DNA from: Clostridiales bacterium
GTDB lineage: Bacteria; Bacillota; Clostridia; Saccharofermentanales; Saccharofermentanaceae
Direction of reading: 5' to 3'
NCBI GenBank assembly: GCA_017510605.1
Contig: JAFWMQ010000007.1
Span: forward strand, 1 to 64,000
Length of the DNA: 64,000 nt
Position 1 is the stretch's first letter, and every line of letters starts with the position of its first letter. Below the pieces are notes generated by a model that saw only the letters and a program-made list of their open reading frames with translations, had not been told where the DNA came from and searched no databases. This document shows positions 15,945 to 25,189 of this stretch, one piece after another. Both the position numbers and the translations under genes were made by a program.

Positions 15945-17390
15945 ATGAAGAGCAATATAACAGACATGACGCAAGGCAGCCCTACAAGGCATATCCTGCT
16001 GTTTGCGTTTCCGACACTCATCGGCAATATATTCCAGCAGATATATAATCTTGCCGACTCGATAATCGTCGGTAATTATGTCGGTTCTGATGCATTCGCC
16101 GCAGTCGGAGCCACCTCTTCTATCACTTTCCTTTTCTTTGCTCTCTGCAACGGCATAGGCAGCGGCGGAGGCGTCGTTGTTTCCCAGTATTACGGAGCCC
16201 GTGACGACAGGAACGTCAAAAAATGCATAGTAAACAGCGGTATCATCATGCTTATCGTACCGGTTATATTCGGTCTTCTCGGCTTTACGTTAAGCCCGCT
16301 CCTTTTAAGGCTGCTGGACACACCGGAAGCAATTATGGGCGATGCTGTCCTTTATACCCGCTTTATGAGCGTCGGCCTTCTTTTTGTCTCGCTCTATAAT
16401 TTCCTTTCCTCTATGCTGAGAGCACTTGGTGATTCCAAATCACCTTTGTATTTCCTGATTATTTCTACCATTATCAATGTCATCATGGATATTCTTCTGG
16501 TCGTAGTATTCCCTATGGGCATTATGGGTGCTGCATTGGCAACAGTCATCGCTCAGTTTATTTCTGTTCTTCTCAGCGGTATTTACGCATATAAGAAGAA
16601 TCCTTATTTCCGCATCAGCCGTGAAGATATCTCTGTTTCCTTAAATATGATCATAAGGATCGTACGTCTCGGCGTGCCGATGTCTCTTCAGTTTGCCCTG
16701 ATCGCCGTATCTTCAATGGCACTCCAGCGCGTTGTTAACGGATTCGGAACCACGGCTATCACGGCCTTCACTGCAACCAACAGGATCGAACAGTTCATTC
16801 ATCAGCCTTATATGACTCTTGCCTCCTCCCTTGCAACATTCAGCGGCCAAAACTTCGGTGCCAAAAAGAACGACCGTGTACTGGAAGGATATAAGAAAGG
16901 CCTGCTTATCATGGTATCCTTAACGGTCATACTTATGCTTGGAATGCAGTTGTTCGGCAGAACTTTGATAAGTTTCTTTGTATCTGATGAGGACCTCATA
17001 GCCCAAAGCGTCATTGATCTCGGCGCCAAAGGGCTTAAGATCACAAGTATGTTCTATCTCCCGCTTGGCATGATCTACGTTGTACGCGGAGTCCTCACCG
17101 GCCTTGGAGACGCTTTCTTCGCTCTGTTTAACGGAGTAATCGAAGTCATCGGAAGATTCACCATCCCGCTTCTACTCACAGCTTATCTTGGATACGGGGA
17201 AGCAGGAATATGGATCTCATCAGGCCTGGTATGGCTCTTAAGCGGTGTAACTGCCTGGATCAGATACAGGTCATTTTTCCATGCAAAGACCGGCATATCC
17301 GCTTCACTTTTCAGAGGAACCGTAAGCATGAGAAGAAAGGGACTGCAGAGCAAATCCCGACATGCGCTTTCAAACAAGTATCATTCCTGA
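15945..17390 (+). CDS. MATE-family multidrug/cation efflux transporter
   Basis: This 481-residue protein has about twelve membrane helices in two related halves, starting GSPTRHILLFAFPTLIGNIFQQIYNLADSIIVG-like, the standard opening of NorM/DinF-type MATE exporters. The second half repeats the pattern after about residue 230. MATE proteins export cationic drugs or metabolites using a sodium or proton gradient. The start ATG has GGAG 10 nt upstream. The C-terminal tail (about 30 residues, basic) is longer than usual. Divergent transcription from the AraC regulator suggests possible control by it; this is inference from position. Confidence 0.92.
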   Translation: MKSNITDMTQGSPTRHILLFAFPTLIGNIFQQIYNLADSIIVGNYVGSDAFAAVGATSSITFLFFALCNGIGSGGGVVVSQYYGARDDRNVKKCIVNSGIIMLIVPVIFGLLGFTLSPLLLRLLDTPEAIMGDAVLYTRFMSVGLLFVSLYNFLSSMLRALGDSKSPLYFLIISTIINVIMDILLVVVFPMGIMGAALATVIAQFISVLLSGIYAYKKNPYFRISREDISVSLNMIIRIVRLGVPMSLQFALIAVSSMALQRVVNGFGTTAITAFTATNRIEQFIHQPYMTLASSLATFSGQNFGAKKNDRVLEGYKKGLLIMVSLTVILMLGMQLFGRTLISFFVSDEDLIAQSVIDLGAKGLKITSMFYLPLGMIYVVRGVLTGLGDAFFALFNGVIEVIGRFTIPLLLTAYLGYGEAGIWISSGLVWLLSGVTAWIRYRSFFHAKTGISASLFRGTVSMRRKGLQSKSRHALSNKYHS

Positions 17391-17402
17391 TTAAAAACCG
17401 GA

Positions 17403-17885
17403 TTATCTGTTATCGATCTTCTCCGGATACATATCATGATGGAAAAGCCTGTCTTCGGCTACCTTTTCCCACTTGGTGCCGGGCTTGCCGTAATTGCAGT
17501 ACGGATCGATCGATATTCCGCCGCGTGGTGTGAACTTACCCCAGACTTCAATATATTTGGGGTCCATAAGCTTTATCAGATCCTTCATGATGATATTCAC
17601 GCAATCCTCATGGAAATCGCCGTGGTTGCGAAAAGAGAACAGGTACAGTTTCAGTGATTTGCTCTCAACCATACGTTCCGAAGGGACGTAGGATATGGTG
17701 ATCGTGGCAAAATCCGGCTGTCCGGTTATCGGGCAGAGACTTGTAAACTCCGGACAATTGAACTTGACGAAATAGTCATTATCCGGATGCTTGTTAATAA
17801 ATGTCTCAAGCACCTGAGGATCGTAATCCTGACTGTATGTCGTTCCATTACTGCCGAGCTTTGTAAGATTTTCCTTTTCGCGCAT
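17403..17885 (-). CDS. queF: NADPH-dependent preQ0 reductase
   Basis: This 160-residue QueF of the short, unimodular type reduces the nitrile of 7-cyano-7-deazaguanine (preQ0) to preQ1 on the path to queuosine in tRNA. C51 in [12 protein letters not shown] is the nucleophile that forms a thioimide with the substrate, and D58 is the proton donor. [13 protein letters not shown] is the NADPH/substrate-binding signature, and FHEDCVN follows. It is the second gene of a two-gene operon with the queuosine-precursor transporter (4-nt gap), both downstream of a preQ1-type riboswitch. No queC, queD or queE is in the window, so imported preQ0 is a plausible substrate source. Confidence 0.96.
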   Translation of the reverse strand: MREKENLTKLGSNGTTYSQDYDPQVLETFINKHPDNDYFVKFNCPEFTSLCPITGQPDFATITISYVPSERMVESKSLKLYLFSFRNHGDFHEDCVNIIMKDLIKLMDPKYIEVWGKFTPRGGISIDPYCNYGKPGTKWEKVAEDRLFHHDMYPEKIDNR

Positions 17886-17889
17886 ATGA

Positions 17890-18570
17890 TCACCCCTTTA
17901 AAAGGTTATATTTGATACCTTCATCGTAAATATCTATTCCTTCCGCCCTCTTGACCAGCTTAACAACCAGATAAGTGACAGGAGTAAAGAGCACTTCGTA
18001 AGATACTTTAAAAAGATACTGGAAAAGGATCATCTGAAGGACAACGGAGTTATCCATGGTTCCCCAGAAAGAGATCATGATGAAGATCACAGAATCCAGG
18101 CCTTCGCCGACCACAGTTGAAAGGATGGTGCGCATCCAGAGATTTTTACCCTTGGTTACAACCTTTAATCTGGATAGAATGATCGAATTTGAAAATTCTC
18201 CGAAGAGATATCCCGAAAAAGAAGCTAACGCAACTCTGGGGGTAGTTCCCAATACTGCGGCATAAGCTTCCTGACCCTCCCAGAAGCCGGGATGAGGAAG
18301 AGCTATGGTTATCAGGTAGATGACTACTGCAAAGAAGCTGCAAATAAATCCCAGCCAGATAATAGTCCTGGCCTTACGAAATCCGTAGACCTCGGTAAAC
18401 ACGTCTCCGATGATATAAGTCAGCGGGAATAGAATGACCGCTGCAGGCAGCGTGATGCTGTCCGTAACAGCCCACATCTTCCCTGCCACAAGATTTGAAA
18501 GCAGAAGGCAGGTCACAAAGACAATGCCGATGCACATAAACAGTCTTGATACGTTTTTAGTCTCGTTCAT
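17890..18570 (-). CDS. Queuosine-precursor transporter, YhhQ/VUT family
   Basis: This 226-residue protein has about six membrane helices and the family signature [11 protein letters not shown] followed by [21 protein letters not shown]. YhhQ (COG1738) proteins import preQ0, preQ1 or related queuosine precursors. The start is set at ATG 18570, with GGAG about 7 nt upstream; an earlier in-frame ATG would lie inside the terminator hairpin and is unlikely. The position directly before queF and directly after a preQ1-I-like aptamer makes the assignment firm. Expression should fall when preQ1 is plentiful, by transcription termination in the leader. Confidence 0.92.
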   Translation of the reverse strand: MNETKNVSRLFMCIGIVFVTCLLLSNLVAGKMWAVTDSITLPAAVILFPLTYIIGDVFTEVYGFRKARTIIWLGFICSFFAVVIYLITIALPHPGFWEGQEAYAAVLGTTPRVALASFSGYLFGEFSNSIILSRLKVVTKGKNLWMRTILSTVVGEGLDSVIFIMISFWGTMDNSVVLQMILFQYLFKVSYEVLFTPVTYLVVKLVKRAEGIDIYDEGIKYNLLKG

Positions 18571-18590
18571 AAATAATCTCCAAATAAAAA

Positions 18591-18610
18591 GGCTCCCAAA
18601 AACAGGAGCC
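18591..18610 (-). terminator. Riboswitch expression-platform terminator
   Basis: GGCTCC and GGAGCC form a 6-bp stem, followed on the minus strand by TTTTTATTT. It lies between the preQ1 aptamer and the start of the transporter gene, the position expected for ligand-controlled transcription termination. Confidence 0.85.
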
Positions 18611-18654
18611 ACATTTAATCAAATCAGCAACAAAAGATAATGATTCAAATGATT

Positions 18655-18698
18655 GTCCTGGTTTTGTTTAACGACAGGATGGCACAAACGAACTGTCG
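18655..18698 (-). promoter_or_regulatory. preQ1-I riboswitch aptamer
   Basis: On the minus strand, CGACAG (18698-18693) pairs with CTGTCG (18677-18672), enclosing a loop that begins TTCG. The stem is followed by an A-rich tail, TTAAACAAAACCAGGA, which closely resembles the UUAACAAAACAAGG tail of the known preQ1-I aptamers. In that class the tail folds back on the loop to make a pseudoknot around preQ1. A terminator hairpin follows about 45 nt downstream, then the transporter and queF genes. The gene context and the tail together make this a strong call. The alignment of the loop half of the pseudoknot was not worked out. Confidence 0.88.
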
Positions 18699-18713
18699 GC
18701 GCGGTTTTCGCGC
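18699..18713 (-). promoter_or_regulatory. GC-rich hairpin upstream of the preQ1 aptamer
   Basis: GCGCG and CGCGC form a 5-bp GC stem with a 5-nt loop, lying between the promoter and the aptamer. It may be a transcript-stabilising 5' hairpin; its role is not established. Confidence 0.5.
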
Positions 18714-18719
18714 ACGGAT

Positions 18720-18748
18720 AAAATACCATCATGTTCTGTTGCGGTCAA
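18720..18748 (-). promoter_or_regulatory. Promoter of the queuosine operon
   Basis: On the minus strand TTGACC (18748-18743) and TATTTT (18725-18720) are separated by exactly 17 nt. The box pair lies just upstream of the preQ1 aptamer, at the expected distance for a short leader. Confidence 0.72.
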
Positions 18749-18752
18749 GAAA

Positions 18753-18781
18753 AAAGCCTGTGTTATTAGGACACAGGCTTT
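18753..18781 (-). terminator. Terminator of the HerA-like gene
   Basis: AAAGCCTGTG and CACAGGCTTT form a perfect 10-bp stem around a 9-nt loop. The minus-strand transcript continues into TTTTTTC. It lies 26 nt past the HerA-like stop codon and isolates that cluster from the queuosine operon. Confidence 0.88.
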
Positions 18782-18807
18782 AATAGCAAGAATATTTGAT
18801 TTGTATA

Positions 18808-20424
18808 TCAGAGCATCGGTGTATCGTTATGCTGTGTTCTCGCACTCTTGTTAACGTGAATGAACATGTTGTGCAGGAGGTTTACGCTTGTGAGGATAAC
18901 TTCACCCTGATTGAGTTTTCTGACATGCTTGATAGCATAATCATCAAGGTGGCTCTCTACAGCATGGATCTCATCGTTAAGCATGAGTCTGTGGATCAGC
19001 ATCGTACCAACCTGACCAAAGAGGATCGGTGAAACGTCCTTAGGGTTCTGAGTTGTAAGGTAAAGGAAAATACCCTTCTTACGGCCCTCTCTTGCAAGGA
19101 GCGTCAGACCGCCGTGATATTCTTTGTCAGAATATCTGGACTTGGCATATCTGTGAACCTCATCGATAAAGAATACAAACGGATTTACATCGTCCAATTC
19201 CATAACATAATTACTTACAAGGTCGATTACCATTCCGCCGATACCTTCAGACGCACCGAGTTGTGAAGTATCAATGTAAAGGCTGACGTCAGGAAGATGA
19301 ACGAACTCTTCTATTACATCGAGCAGGTTGAACATATTCGGATCATTCGAGAAGAAGTTCAGGAACTTGGTATTAGTCATCTGATACTGGATCTTCTGAA
19401 TGAGAGATGCATTGAGGTTAGCCTTGAGTGTATCGTAACGATACTTGAAGTTATAGTTGTTGTCTCTGTCAGGTTCACAAACAGATTCAGCCTGGATCTG
19501 TTCCGGGAGAAGATCGAGATTGAAATCGGTATCATCCTTAGTAACAGATGCAAGATTCTCCTGAATCTCCTCGATATCCTCACCGACCTTAGGATAATAT
19601 GTGTCTTCGCCGATCTTCTTCATATAACGAAGTGAAGTAATTGCCTCGGAAAGAACCGCGCCCTGGCTGCTGTTCTCAGTCTCGAAAAGCTTCTCCCACT
19701 GCTCCATGGAGATCTTACCCGGAGAAACTGTCGTATCGATACCCAGAGTCAGTTTTGTAATCTCTTCTTCAGTAAATGCGTTTCTGTACTCACCTGTCGG
19801 GTCGATTATAAGAGCCTTACGTCTGGTGGAAACTACCTTATCAAGGATAGCAAGGGCCGTAGTGGACTTACCGCTGTTTGTAGCGCCGATGCACATAAGA
19901 TGACGGTTGAAAAGCGTACTGGGCTTGAGTGATACTTCTGCCTGTGACTTATTAAGATATGTAGCAAAAGGCGGAAGCGGATCCTCTTCACTGCTTGAGA
20001 ACTCAAGGGACTGAAGGAAGAGCTTATACACTTTATCGGTTGCAATGTATACCTTATCCGTAATACCAAGCGTCTTGAAGCCTGCAAGCTCGAACTTATT
20101 GGATTCAGGTGTCATAAGAGCAATGGTATCGATGAGGATTTCCTGATAGTCACTGACACGTTTATCATTAGAACCGACTTCGAAAATGCTCTTTCTGGAT
20201 GCCTTGTTCTCGAATACTTCTCCAAGGAACACACCAACGACCGAGTCGATCAGGACGAAATAGTTAATGGTATTAGGAAGGAAAGAAGTGTTGAACCTGC
20301 TTCTGTCAGACATCAATTCGAGGTTATCGATCTGAGCGGTACAGTTACTTCTGTATACCTGTGTAACCTTTCCGATATAGTAATCCTGAAGATTTGCGCC
20401 TTCATACAGTGATTCGATAGTCAT
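18808..20424 (-). CDS. HerA-like hexameric ATPase
   Basis: This 538-residue protein has an N-terminal HAS-barrel-like region (about residues 1-140) and a FtsK/HerA-type ATPase core. Walker A is GATNSGKS at 180-187; Walker B is FVFFIDE at 416-422, followed by HRYAKSRY. An insertion of about 120 residues, rich in acidic residues, lies between them (about 240-360). HerA proteins are ring translocases: some work with the NurA nuclease in DNA end processing, others in defence systems. No NurA, SIR2 or other effector gene is adjacent. The start is set at ATG 20424, with TTGGAGG upstream. It is the last gene of a same-strand cluster containing a YdjG-like and an SPFH protein. Confidence 0.9.
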   Translation of the reverse strand: MTIESLYEGANLQDYYIGKVTQVYRSNCTAQIDNLELMSDRSRFNTSFLPNTINYFVLIDSVVGVFLGEVFENKASRKSIFEVGSNDKRVSDYQEILIDTIALMTPESNKFELAGFKTLGITDKVYIATDKVYKLFLQSLEFSSSEEDPLPPFATYLNKSQAEVSLKPSTLFNRHLMCIGATNSGKSTTALAILDKVVSTRRKALIIDPTGEYRNAFTEEEITKLTLGIDTTVSPGKISMEQWEKLFETENSSQGAVLSEAITSLRYMKKIGEDTYYPKVGEDIEEIQENLASVTKDDTDFNLDLLPEQIQAESVCEPDRDNNYNFKYRYDTLKANLNASLIQKIQYQMTNTKFLNFFSNDPNMFNLLDVIEEFVHLPDVSLYIDTSQLGASEGIGGMVIDLVSNYVMELDDVNPFVFFIDEVHRYAKSRYSDKEYHGGLTLLAREGRKKGIFLYLTTQNPKDVSPILFGQVGTMLIHRLMLNDEIHAVESHLDDYAIKHVRKLNQGEVILTSVNLLHNMFIHVNKSARTQHNDTPML

Positions 20425-20613
20425 AGATAACCTCCAAAAAAATAAGTGTGCACCGGCCCAAAAAGGCCAAGCAAAAGATACCATTGAAAAACGGCTTTCT
20501 TTTGTGTAATATTAGCAAATTACTCTTAATCCGAAGCACAAATTTAAGATAATTCGCCAAATAATTATACCACTTAAGTTACAATGTGGGAACAAATTTA
20601 GAACAATAAAACA

Positions 20614-21087
20614 TTAAATTTGATGAATATCAAAAACCAGCTTCTCACCGTCGAAAACAGTATAATTCGGAACTATCGTCGAATAATTGTCGCTTTCGAA
20701 CGCTTTACAGGAATACCACGGGCCTCCGCCGAAGCTTTCAGCATCAACTTTTCCGAATTCGAATTCAGGCGCCTTGACCTCTTCCCAATCGTATTTTTCC
20801 CACAGCCTTTCCGCTTCTTCATCAGTCAGGTAAACAACACCTCTGAATCTGTATTCTGTAGGACCTATGGACCTGCTGCCCCAGTCAAAATATACCTGTT
20901 CATAGACGATATGGTCATAATCTTTGACCGCTTCCATGTATTTGTCCACGATCACCGAATCGTTAAAGAGCTCAATAACCTGTTCAGGCTCTTTTTGTCT
21001 TCTCCCTATGCAGGCGGAAAGAAATAACGTGGATACAATTAATATCAATATGATTAGCCTTCCGGCCGTTTTAACTCTTTTATTCAT
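20614..21087 (-). CDS. Putative lipoprotein
   Basis: The start is set at ATG 21087 (CGGGAG upstream), followed by a signal peptide with the lipobox LFLSAC. The mature protein (about 135 residues of a 157-residue precursor) is acidic and aromatic-rich. It contains QVYFDWGSRSIGPTEYRFRGVVYLT and ends in a DFGEK-like strand pattern, suggesting a small beta domain at the membrane face. I do not recognise a family. It lies 13 nt downstream of the YdjG-like gene, so the two are probably one operon. Confidence 0.72.
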   Translation of the reverse strand: MNKRVKTAGRLIILILIVSTLFLSACIGRRQKEPEQVIELFNDSVIVDKYMEAVKDYDHIVYEQVYFDWGSRSIGPTEYRFRGVVYLTDEEAERLWEKYDWEEVKAPEFEFGKVDAESFGGGPWYSCKAFESDNYSTIVPNYTVFDGEKLVFDIHQI

Positions 21088-21100
21088 AAACAACTCCCGT

Positions 21101-22528
21101 TTAATTACCTCTTTTCCTTTCGTCATCTTGTTCCAATTCATGACGATAGTTGTATTCATCGACTGATAACTTCGTACCGCGTGCCGTATCAAGATAAGAA
21201 TCCATTCCCGGAGCCTTATCAAAATCATTAACGCTGTCTACCGTCTTGTGGATCTTATTAGAAGCATGGTCTGCAACCGAACTGACTATATATATAAAGG
21301 CAAGAAAAATAATAAGCAGAAACTCAATAAACCCCAATACACATAAACTGACATAGAAAAATGTATTGGTATTGAATGAAAAAGTAACCAGGAATATCAA
21401 TACCGGTATTACTACTGCTGCTGCATAAGCAGGAACATTTCTCCATTTGCTTCTCGTAAACCGGATCAAACCGTCCAGCTTGTCAATAGCACTGGTCGTC
21501 GGTGCCTGCCCGCTTGCCTCACCGGTCTGGCCGTTAACCGCAAGCTGGTAATTCCTGCCGTCAAATTCAACTGTCATAAACCATACGGGCAGCAGACAAT
21601 ACTTGATGTTAAGTTCGCTCATCCATGTAAAATTCTTAGTGGTGTTGGGCTCATACTCGTCATATTTCGCAGAAATGGTATCATTCATATCCATCGAGAT
21701 CCTGTCCATTCTCTTAATGAATCTTTCCATCATCTCGGTCGGACGCTGGTCATACTTGTCGGCAAAGAAGCCCTGAAGATATTTGTTATCGAACTTTACC
21801 ATCCCGCTGTAATCAAAGGGTTCGATCGCTTCCATCAGTTTGTTGGCGATCTTCAGAGAAGCATCAAACGGTACACCTTTAACATAGTAAGTGGCTGTAG
21901 CTCTTACAGAGTGTACCGTTGTCATTTCGCCTTTGATATTCTTGCCGGTGCCGTACATATCGGTGTTAACGCCACAGTCCAGGATCCAGAACGGCACATA
22001 TAATGCCGTCATCTTGGTCAAGCGGCTTTTAGACTTAAAGCCCATCGGCGTCATCTTTCTTGACTTTATCCATTTTTTGATATTATTTTCGGCAGTTTTC
22101 CTGTCGATCTTAAAAGGCACAATGTAATCCGGTTTGAATTCGCGCGTCAGCCTTCCTGTTATGATGGCAGGCGAACCGCAGAAAGGACACATCGTCGACA
22201 TCATGTGTTCGTCGGCTATCATAGTGGCGCCGCAGCTGTCACAAATGATCTCATGACGTTTCTTGTCATCTTCAGACAATTCACTGTCGCTCGTATAATC
22301 GTGCTCTATGGTATATCCCAGTGAACCTATCTTCTCAAGCGTAGACGGATTGTAGATATTACCGCAGTTGCGGCAGACCATGCCCTGTACCTCAGGCTGA
22401 TAGAAGATATTTGATGCACAGGACGGACACTTGGCAGACTCAGCCGAGAGCACTCCTTCGCTACTCCTGTCATTATTCTTGCCGAACGGATCCGGTGTAT
22501 CAGAATTAAATGGTCTTGCACTCCACAT
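21101..22528 (-). CDS. Zinc-ribbon membrane protein, YdjG-like
   Basis: This 475-residue protein contains several zinc ribbons near its N-terminus: CPSC/CRNC (about residues 34-57) and CDSC/CPFC (about 96-118). A soluble domain follows, with LYVPFWILDC and the later YQLAVNGQTGEASG motif, and then a pair of membrane helices near 375-395 and 400-425. The C-terminal tail is cytoplasmic. The layout matches YdjG of Bacillus subtilis. There YdjG, YdjH and the SPFH protein YdjI form a membrane complex tied to PspA in envelope stress. Here an SPFH gene is immediately upstream in the same direction. A paralogous protein is encoded at 35622-36719. Confidence 0.82.
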   Translation of the reverse strand: MWSARPFNSDTPDPFGKNNDRSSEGVLSAESAKCPSCASNIFYQPEVQGMVCRNCGNIYNPSTLEKIGSLGYTIEHDYTSDSELSEDDKKRHEIICDSCGATMIADEHMMSTMCPFCGSPAIITGRLTREFKPDYIVPFKIDRKTAENNIKKWIKSRKMTPMGFKSKSRLTKMTALYVPFWILDCGVNTDMYGTGKNIKGEMTTVHSVRATATYYVKGVPFDASLKIANKLMEAIEPFDYSGMVKFDNKYLQGFFADKYDQRPTEMMERFIKRMDRISMDMNDTISAKYDEYEPNTTKNFTWMSELNIKYCLLPVWFMTVEFDGRNYQLAVNGQTGEASGQAPTTSAIDKLDGLIRFTRSKWRNVPAYAAAVVIPVLIFLVTFSFNTNTFFYVSLCVLGFIEFLLIIFLAFIYIVSSVADHASNKIHKTVDSVNDFDKAPGMDSYLDTARGTKLSVDEYNYRHELEQDDERKRGN

Positions 22529-22610
22529 AAAAAGCCCTTATTCCTTAGCAAAGCAAAATCATTCGTTTATTGATGAGTATTATATCACGCAAACTGATTA
22601 TTCTATTAAT

Positions 22611-23660
22611 TCATAGATTATAGGATCTTATATCCGCATTGCAGGCCGGACAGAATTCCAAAGGAATTTGTAAAGGCAGCGGCATCCCGCAGAACGGACA
22701 TGAAGCAGGGGCTGCCATGCCTATACCTGCGAATCCGGTCATTCCCCCGGCAGAATTAGATGCTGCGGCGTTCATGGCATCAGTTATCCCTAAAGCTACC
22801 AGCGCACTGAGAGCGCCCGGATCGTCACCTAAGATCTTCGCCGAATCGAACTGTTCGACACGTTTTCTGGAAGCTTCATCAAGGGTAAAATCGGTCAAAG
22901 CGATCGACTCGACCACCATTCCGCGCTGTTCGTACCAGATCTTTGACACCACTTCATTTACGGCTTCTTTCAGCTTGCTCTTGTTTGAGATGAGCTTAGG
23001 GAAAGGCATCTTATCGCGGACGGCGCAGAGATTAAGCGCTTCCTCCATGTGATCCTGCACTTCATAAAACGGAATTTTCGGGCTAGAAGGAGAACCCATG
23101 AAATCACTTACGCGGGTGTCCTTGCCGGTCTTCTTGAAGAATCTGACCGGGTCAACGATACGGAATGAGAACATTATCCTGAATTTGAAATAAAGGTTCC
23201 CGTAAAACGGATCAGGATAAGGGGCGTGAATGAACTCATTGCAGGTCTGATTCATAATCTCGAGCCCGTTGACGTAGTAAATTCTTTGGCTTTTTGTGAT
23301 CTCACCCGCGAATCTGAATCTGTCGAAAACATCTCCCACGGCACTTTTGACGCCTCCGGAGAGAATGGATCCGGAAGATGAGTTTTCCCATGTGTATGTA
23401 CCGGGTGTGGTAACACTGTCGACAACCTTGCCGTTGTCGATCATAAGCGCATAAGTGCCTTCAGGAACGATTATCTTGGATCCTGCCGAAATGATCTCAC
23501 TGTTTCCCTGATTGTGTCCGAAGGTATTCATCCGGACCGCACGTTTTACGAGTATATCCTGACCTAAAGAATCAGTTCTGAATGTCTCAAGATACTGGTC
23601 ATTAAGGGTCGAGTTTATTGAATCTGACAGAGTTCCTGTGATATTGCTGATAAATCCCAT
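22611..23660 (-). CDS. SPFH/band-7 protein with C-terminal zinc ribbon, YdjI-like
   Basis: This 349-residue protein has an SPFH-like domain (about residues 30-230; SAGSKIIVPEGTYALMIDNGKV and PYPDPFYGNLYFKFRIMFSFRI are typical of the 'virion core protein'/YdjI group), a helical region, and a C-terminal zinc ribbon (CPFCGMP and CPACNADI). There is no membrane helix, so it is probably membrane-associated through a partner. In B. subtilis YdjI needs YdjG/YdjH for membrane localisation. The YdjG-like gene follows by 82 nt, in keeping with that partnership. No PspA gene is in the window. The start ATG has only a weak upstream ribosome-binding sequence. Confidence 0.88.
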   Translation of the reverse strand: MGFISNITGTLSDSINSTLNDQYLETFRTDSLGQDILVKRAVRMNTFGHNQGNSEIISAGSKIIVPEGTYALMIDNGKVVDSVTTPGTYTWENSSSGSILSGGVKSAVGDVFDRFRFAGEITKSQRIYYVNGLEIMNQTCNEFIHAPYPDPFYGNLYFKFRIMFSFRIVDPVRFFKKTGKDTRVSDFMGSPSSPKIPFYEVQDHMEEALNLCAVRDKMPFPKLISNKSKLKEAVNEVVSKIWYEQRGMVVESIALTDFTLDEASRKRVEQFDSAKILGDDPGALSALVALGITDAMNAAASNSAGGMTGFAGIGMAAPASCPFCGMPLPLQIPLEFCPACNADIRSYNL

Positions 23661-23681
23661 ATCAACCGGTTTCTATATCAA

Positions 23682-24833
23682 TTATTCAACGTCAAAACCG
23701 AGCATGCCATACATAGCCTTGTAAACACCATTGGAGAAATCTCCTGATGTTACAAGAACGCTGCTGCCGGGCATGAATTCAAGATCATCGGGATTGAATT
23801 CATTGAGTACCAGCGTGAGGTAATCAGGATCTGATGCTGCTTCATCAAGATCGCCTTCGTACTCATCTGCTGCGGCACCGATAGCTGCACTCAATACCTC
23901 TTCCAGATTTGTAGGAGCATTGAAGACAATGAGCGTGTTAAATCCCTTGTCCTCAACAGTGAATGTCGTCTTTGCATAGATGGCATCAATGATCTCATTG
24001 GTTCTTGCATACTGCTCATCAGTAAGAGTTTCATATTCAAAACCGATAGAGTACACAAAATCCTCAGCAAGATACTTACGTGTCTCGTCAATGAATTCCC
24101 TGCCGTTCATAGTGCTGTCGAGATCCTCGACCTTGGAAGGATCATTGTTCGCAACAGCAAGGATCATTCCCATTGCCGCATCAACATAAGCAATCTTGAA
24201 TGCGCACTCGTATTTGATCTCCTTCAAAACGATCTTGCCGTTGGAATCACCAAAATAGAATGTAGCTGTGCAGTTCTTACCGTTGCTGCCCTTGAAATCC
24301 TTTGTATACACGTTGTCGTTGGTACCGACACCCTCACTGAGTTCAAGTTCGAATCCGTCTGCACCATGCTCACCGAGTTTGCCGTTTTCTTCGAATGTTG
24401 TCGCATAGAATTCAATGCCTCCTGAGAGCATAGCATTACCTCTGAGGCTGCTGACACGGACTTCACCTACGGTTGCTTCGGCAACAGTAGATTCTGAATC
24501 ACTAGTGTTATAGACAGCGATCTCTATACTGTTATTCTTGGAATTCTTGAGCGTAATATAACTCGTATGCCATGTATTGGCCGGGATCTTAGTAGTTCCC
24601 ATAGTATCCGTGCTGAATTTCCAGCCGTTATCCGTAAGATCCTTTACCGGCATCGGAAAATCGTACTTTACTCCGTCGATAACGAACTTACCTACATTCG
24701 TGTCATCCATCTTCTCCGCAACGAGAGTCCTGGCTTCATCCTGCCAGGGAGTCGTATTCCTGTTACAGCCTGCGAAAAGGCCAACCGTCATAATAACCGC
24801 CAAAACAGCCGCAAATAATCTGATTTTCCCCAT
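23682..24833 (-). CDS. Putative lipoprotein
   Basis: The start is set at ATG 24833, 8 nt after GGAGG, followed by a signal peptide ending in the lipobox LFAGC. The mature part (about 360 residues of a 383-residue precursor) is acidic. It has two halves: residues about 45-215 (WHTSYITLKNSKNNSIEIAVYN, a beta-sandwich-like pattern) and a helical C-terminal region with MILAVANNDPSKVEDLDS and VLVTSGDFSNGVYKAM. No family is recognised. It is the first gene of the same-strand cluster; the SPFH gene follows after 21 nt, so the transcription unit probably starts here. Confidence 0.75.
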   Translation of the reverse strand: MGKIRLFAAVLAVIMTVGLFAGCNRNTTPWQDEARTLVAEKMDDTNVGKFVIDGVKYDFPMPVKDLTDNGWKFSTDTMGTTKIPANTWHTSYITLKNSKNNSIEIAVYNTSDSESTVAEATVGEVRVSSLRGNAMLSGGIEFYATTFEENGKLGEHGADGFELELSEGVGTNDNVYTKDFKGSNGKNCTATFYFGDSNGKIVLKEIKYECAFKIAYVDAAMGMILAVANNDPSKVEDLDSTMNGREFIDETRKYLAEDFVYSIGFEYETLTDEQYARTNEIIDAIYAKTTFTVEDKGFNTLIVFNAPTNLEEVLSAAIGAAADEYEGDLDEAASDPDYLTLVLNEFNPDDLEFMPGSSVLVTSGDFSNGVYKAMYGMLGFDVE

Positions 24834-25015
24834 AATAATCCCCTCCTGTAATATCCCCACAATTGTATCAAAGCTGTTATAATACCGCAATGCTTATTGA
24901 CAATTGATATCAATCATAAACAGAAAGGTTTAGGGACAAATAAAAAGGAGCTTTAAATCTTTGTAGAATTGAACCATCGCAACCTGCCATAGTTTTTGTA
25001 CAGAGCCGCCTTTAA

Positions 25016-25067
25016 GCAGTCAAGGCTGCCTTCGGCACATTATTCCGAATGCTTCGGCCTTGACTGC
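25016..25067. repeat. Three-way hairpin element
   Basis: GCAGTCAAGGC (25016-25026) and GCCTTGACTGC (25057-25067) form a perfect 11-bp outer stem. Inside it are two smaller hairpins, TGCC-ttc-GGCA and CCGAA-tgc-TTCGG. The motif AGTCAAGGC followed by CCTTCGG is also found near 173-190 of this window, also as part of a long hairpin. Confidence 0.6.
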
Positions 25068-25189
25068 AATTGGCTGATCTGTTTTTGGTGTTTAGGCATG
25101 TTGCGAATATTGGCGATAGTCATAAAGACCGGCTTCTTAAATGCGAGGCTACGACGATTTCACATGCTAAAGAACTTAAAGAAATATAC

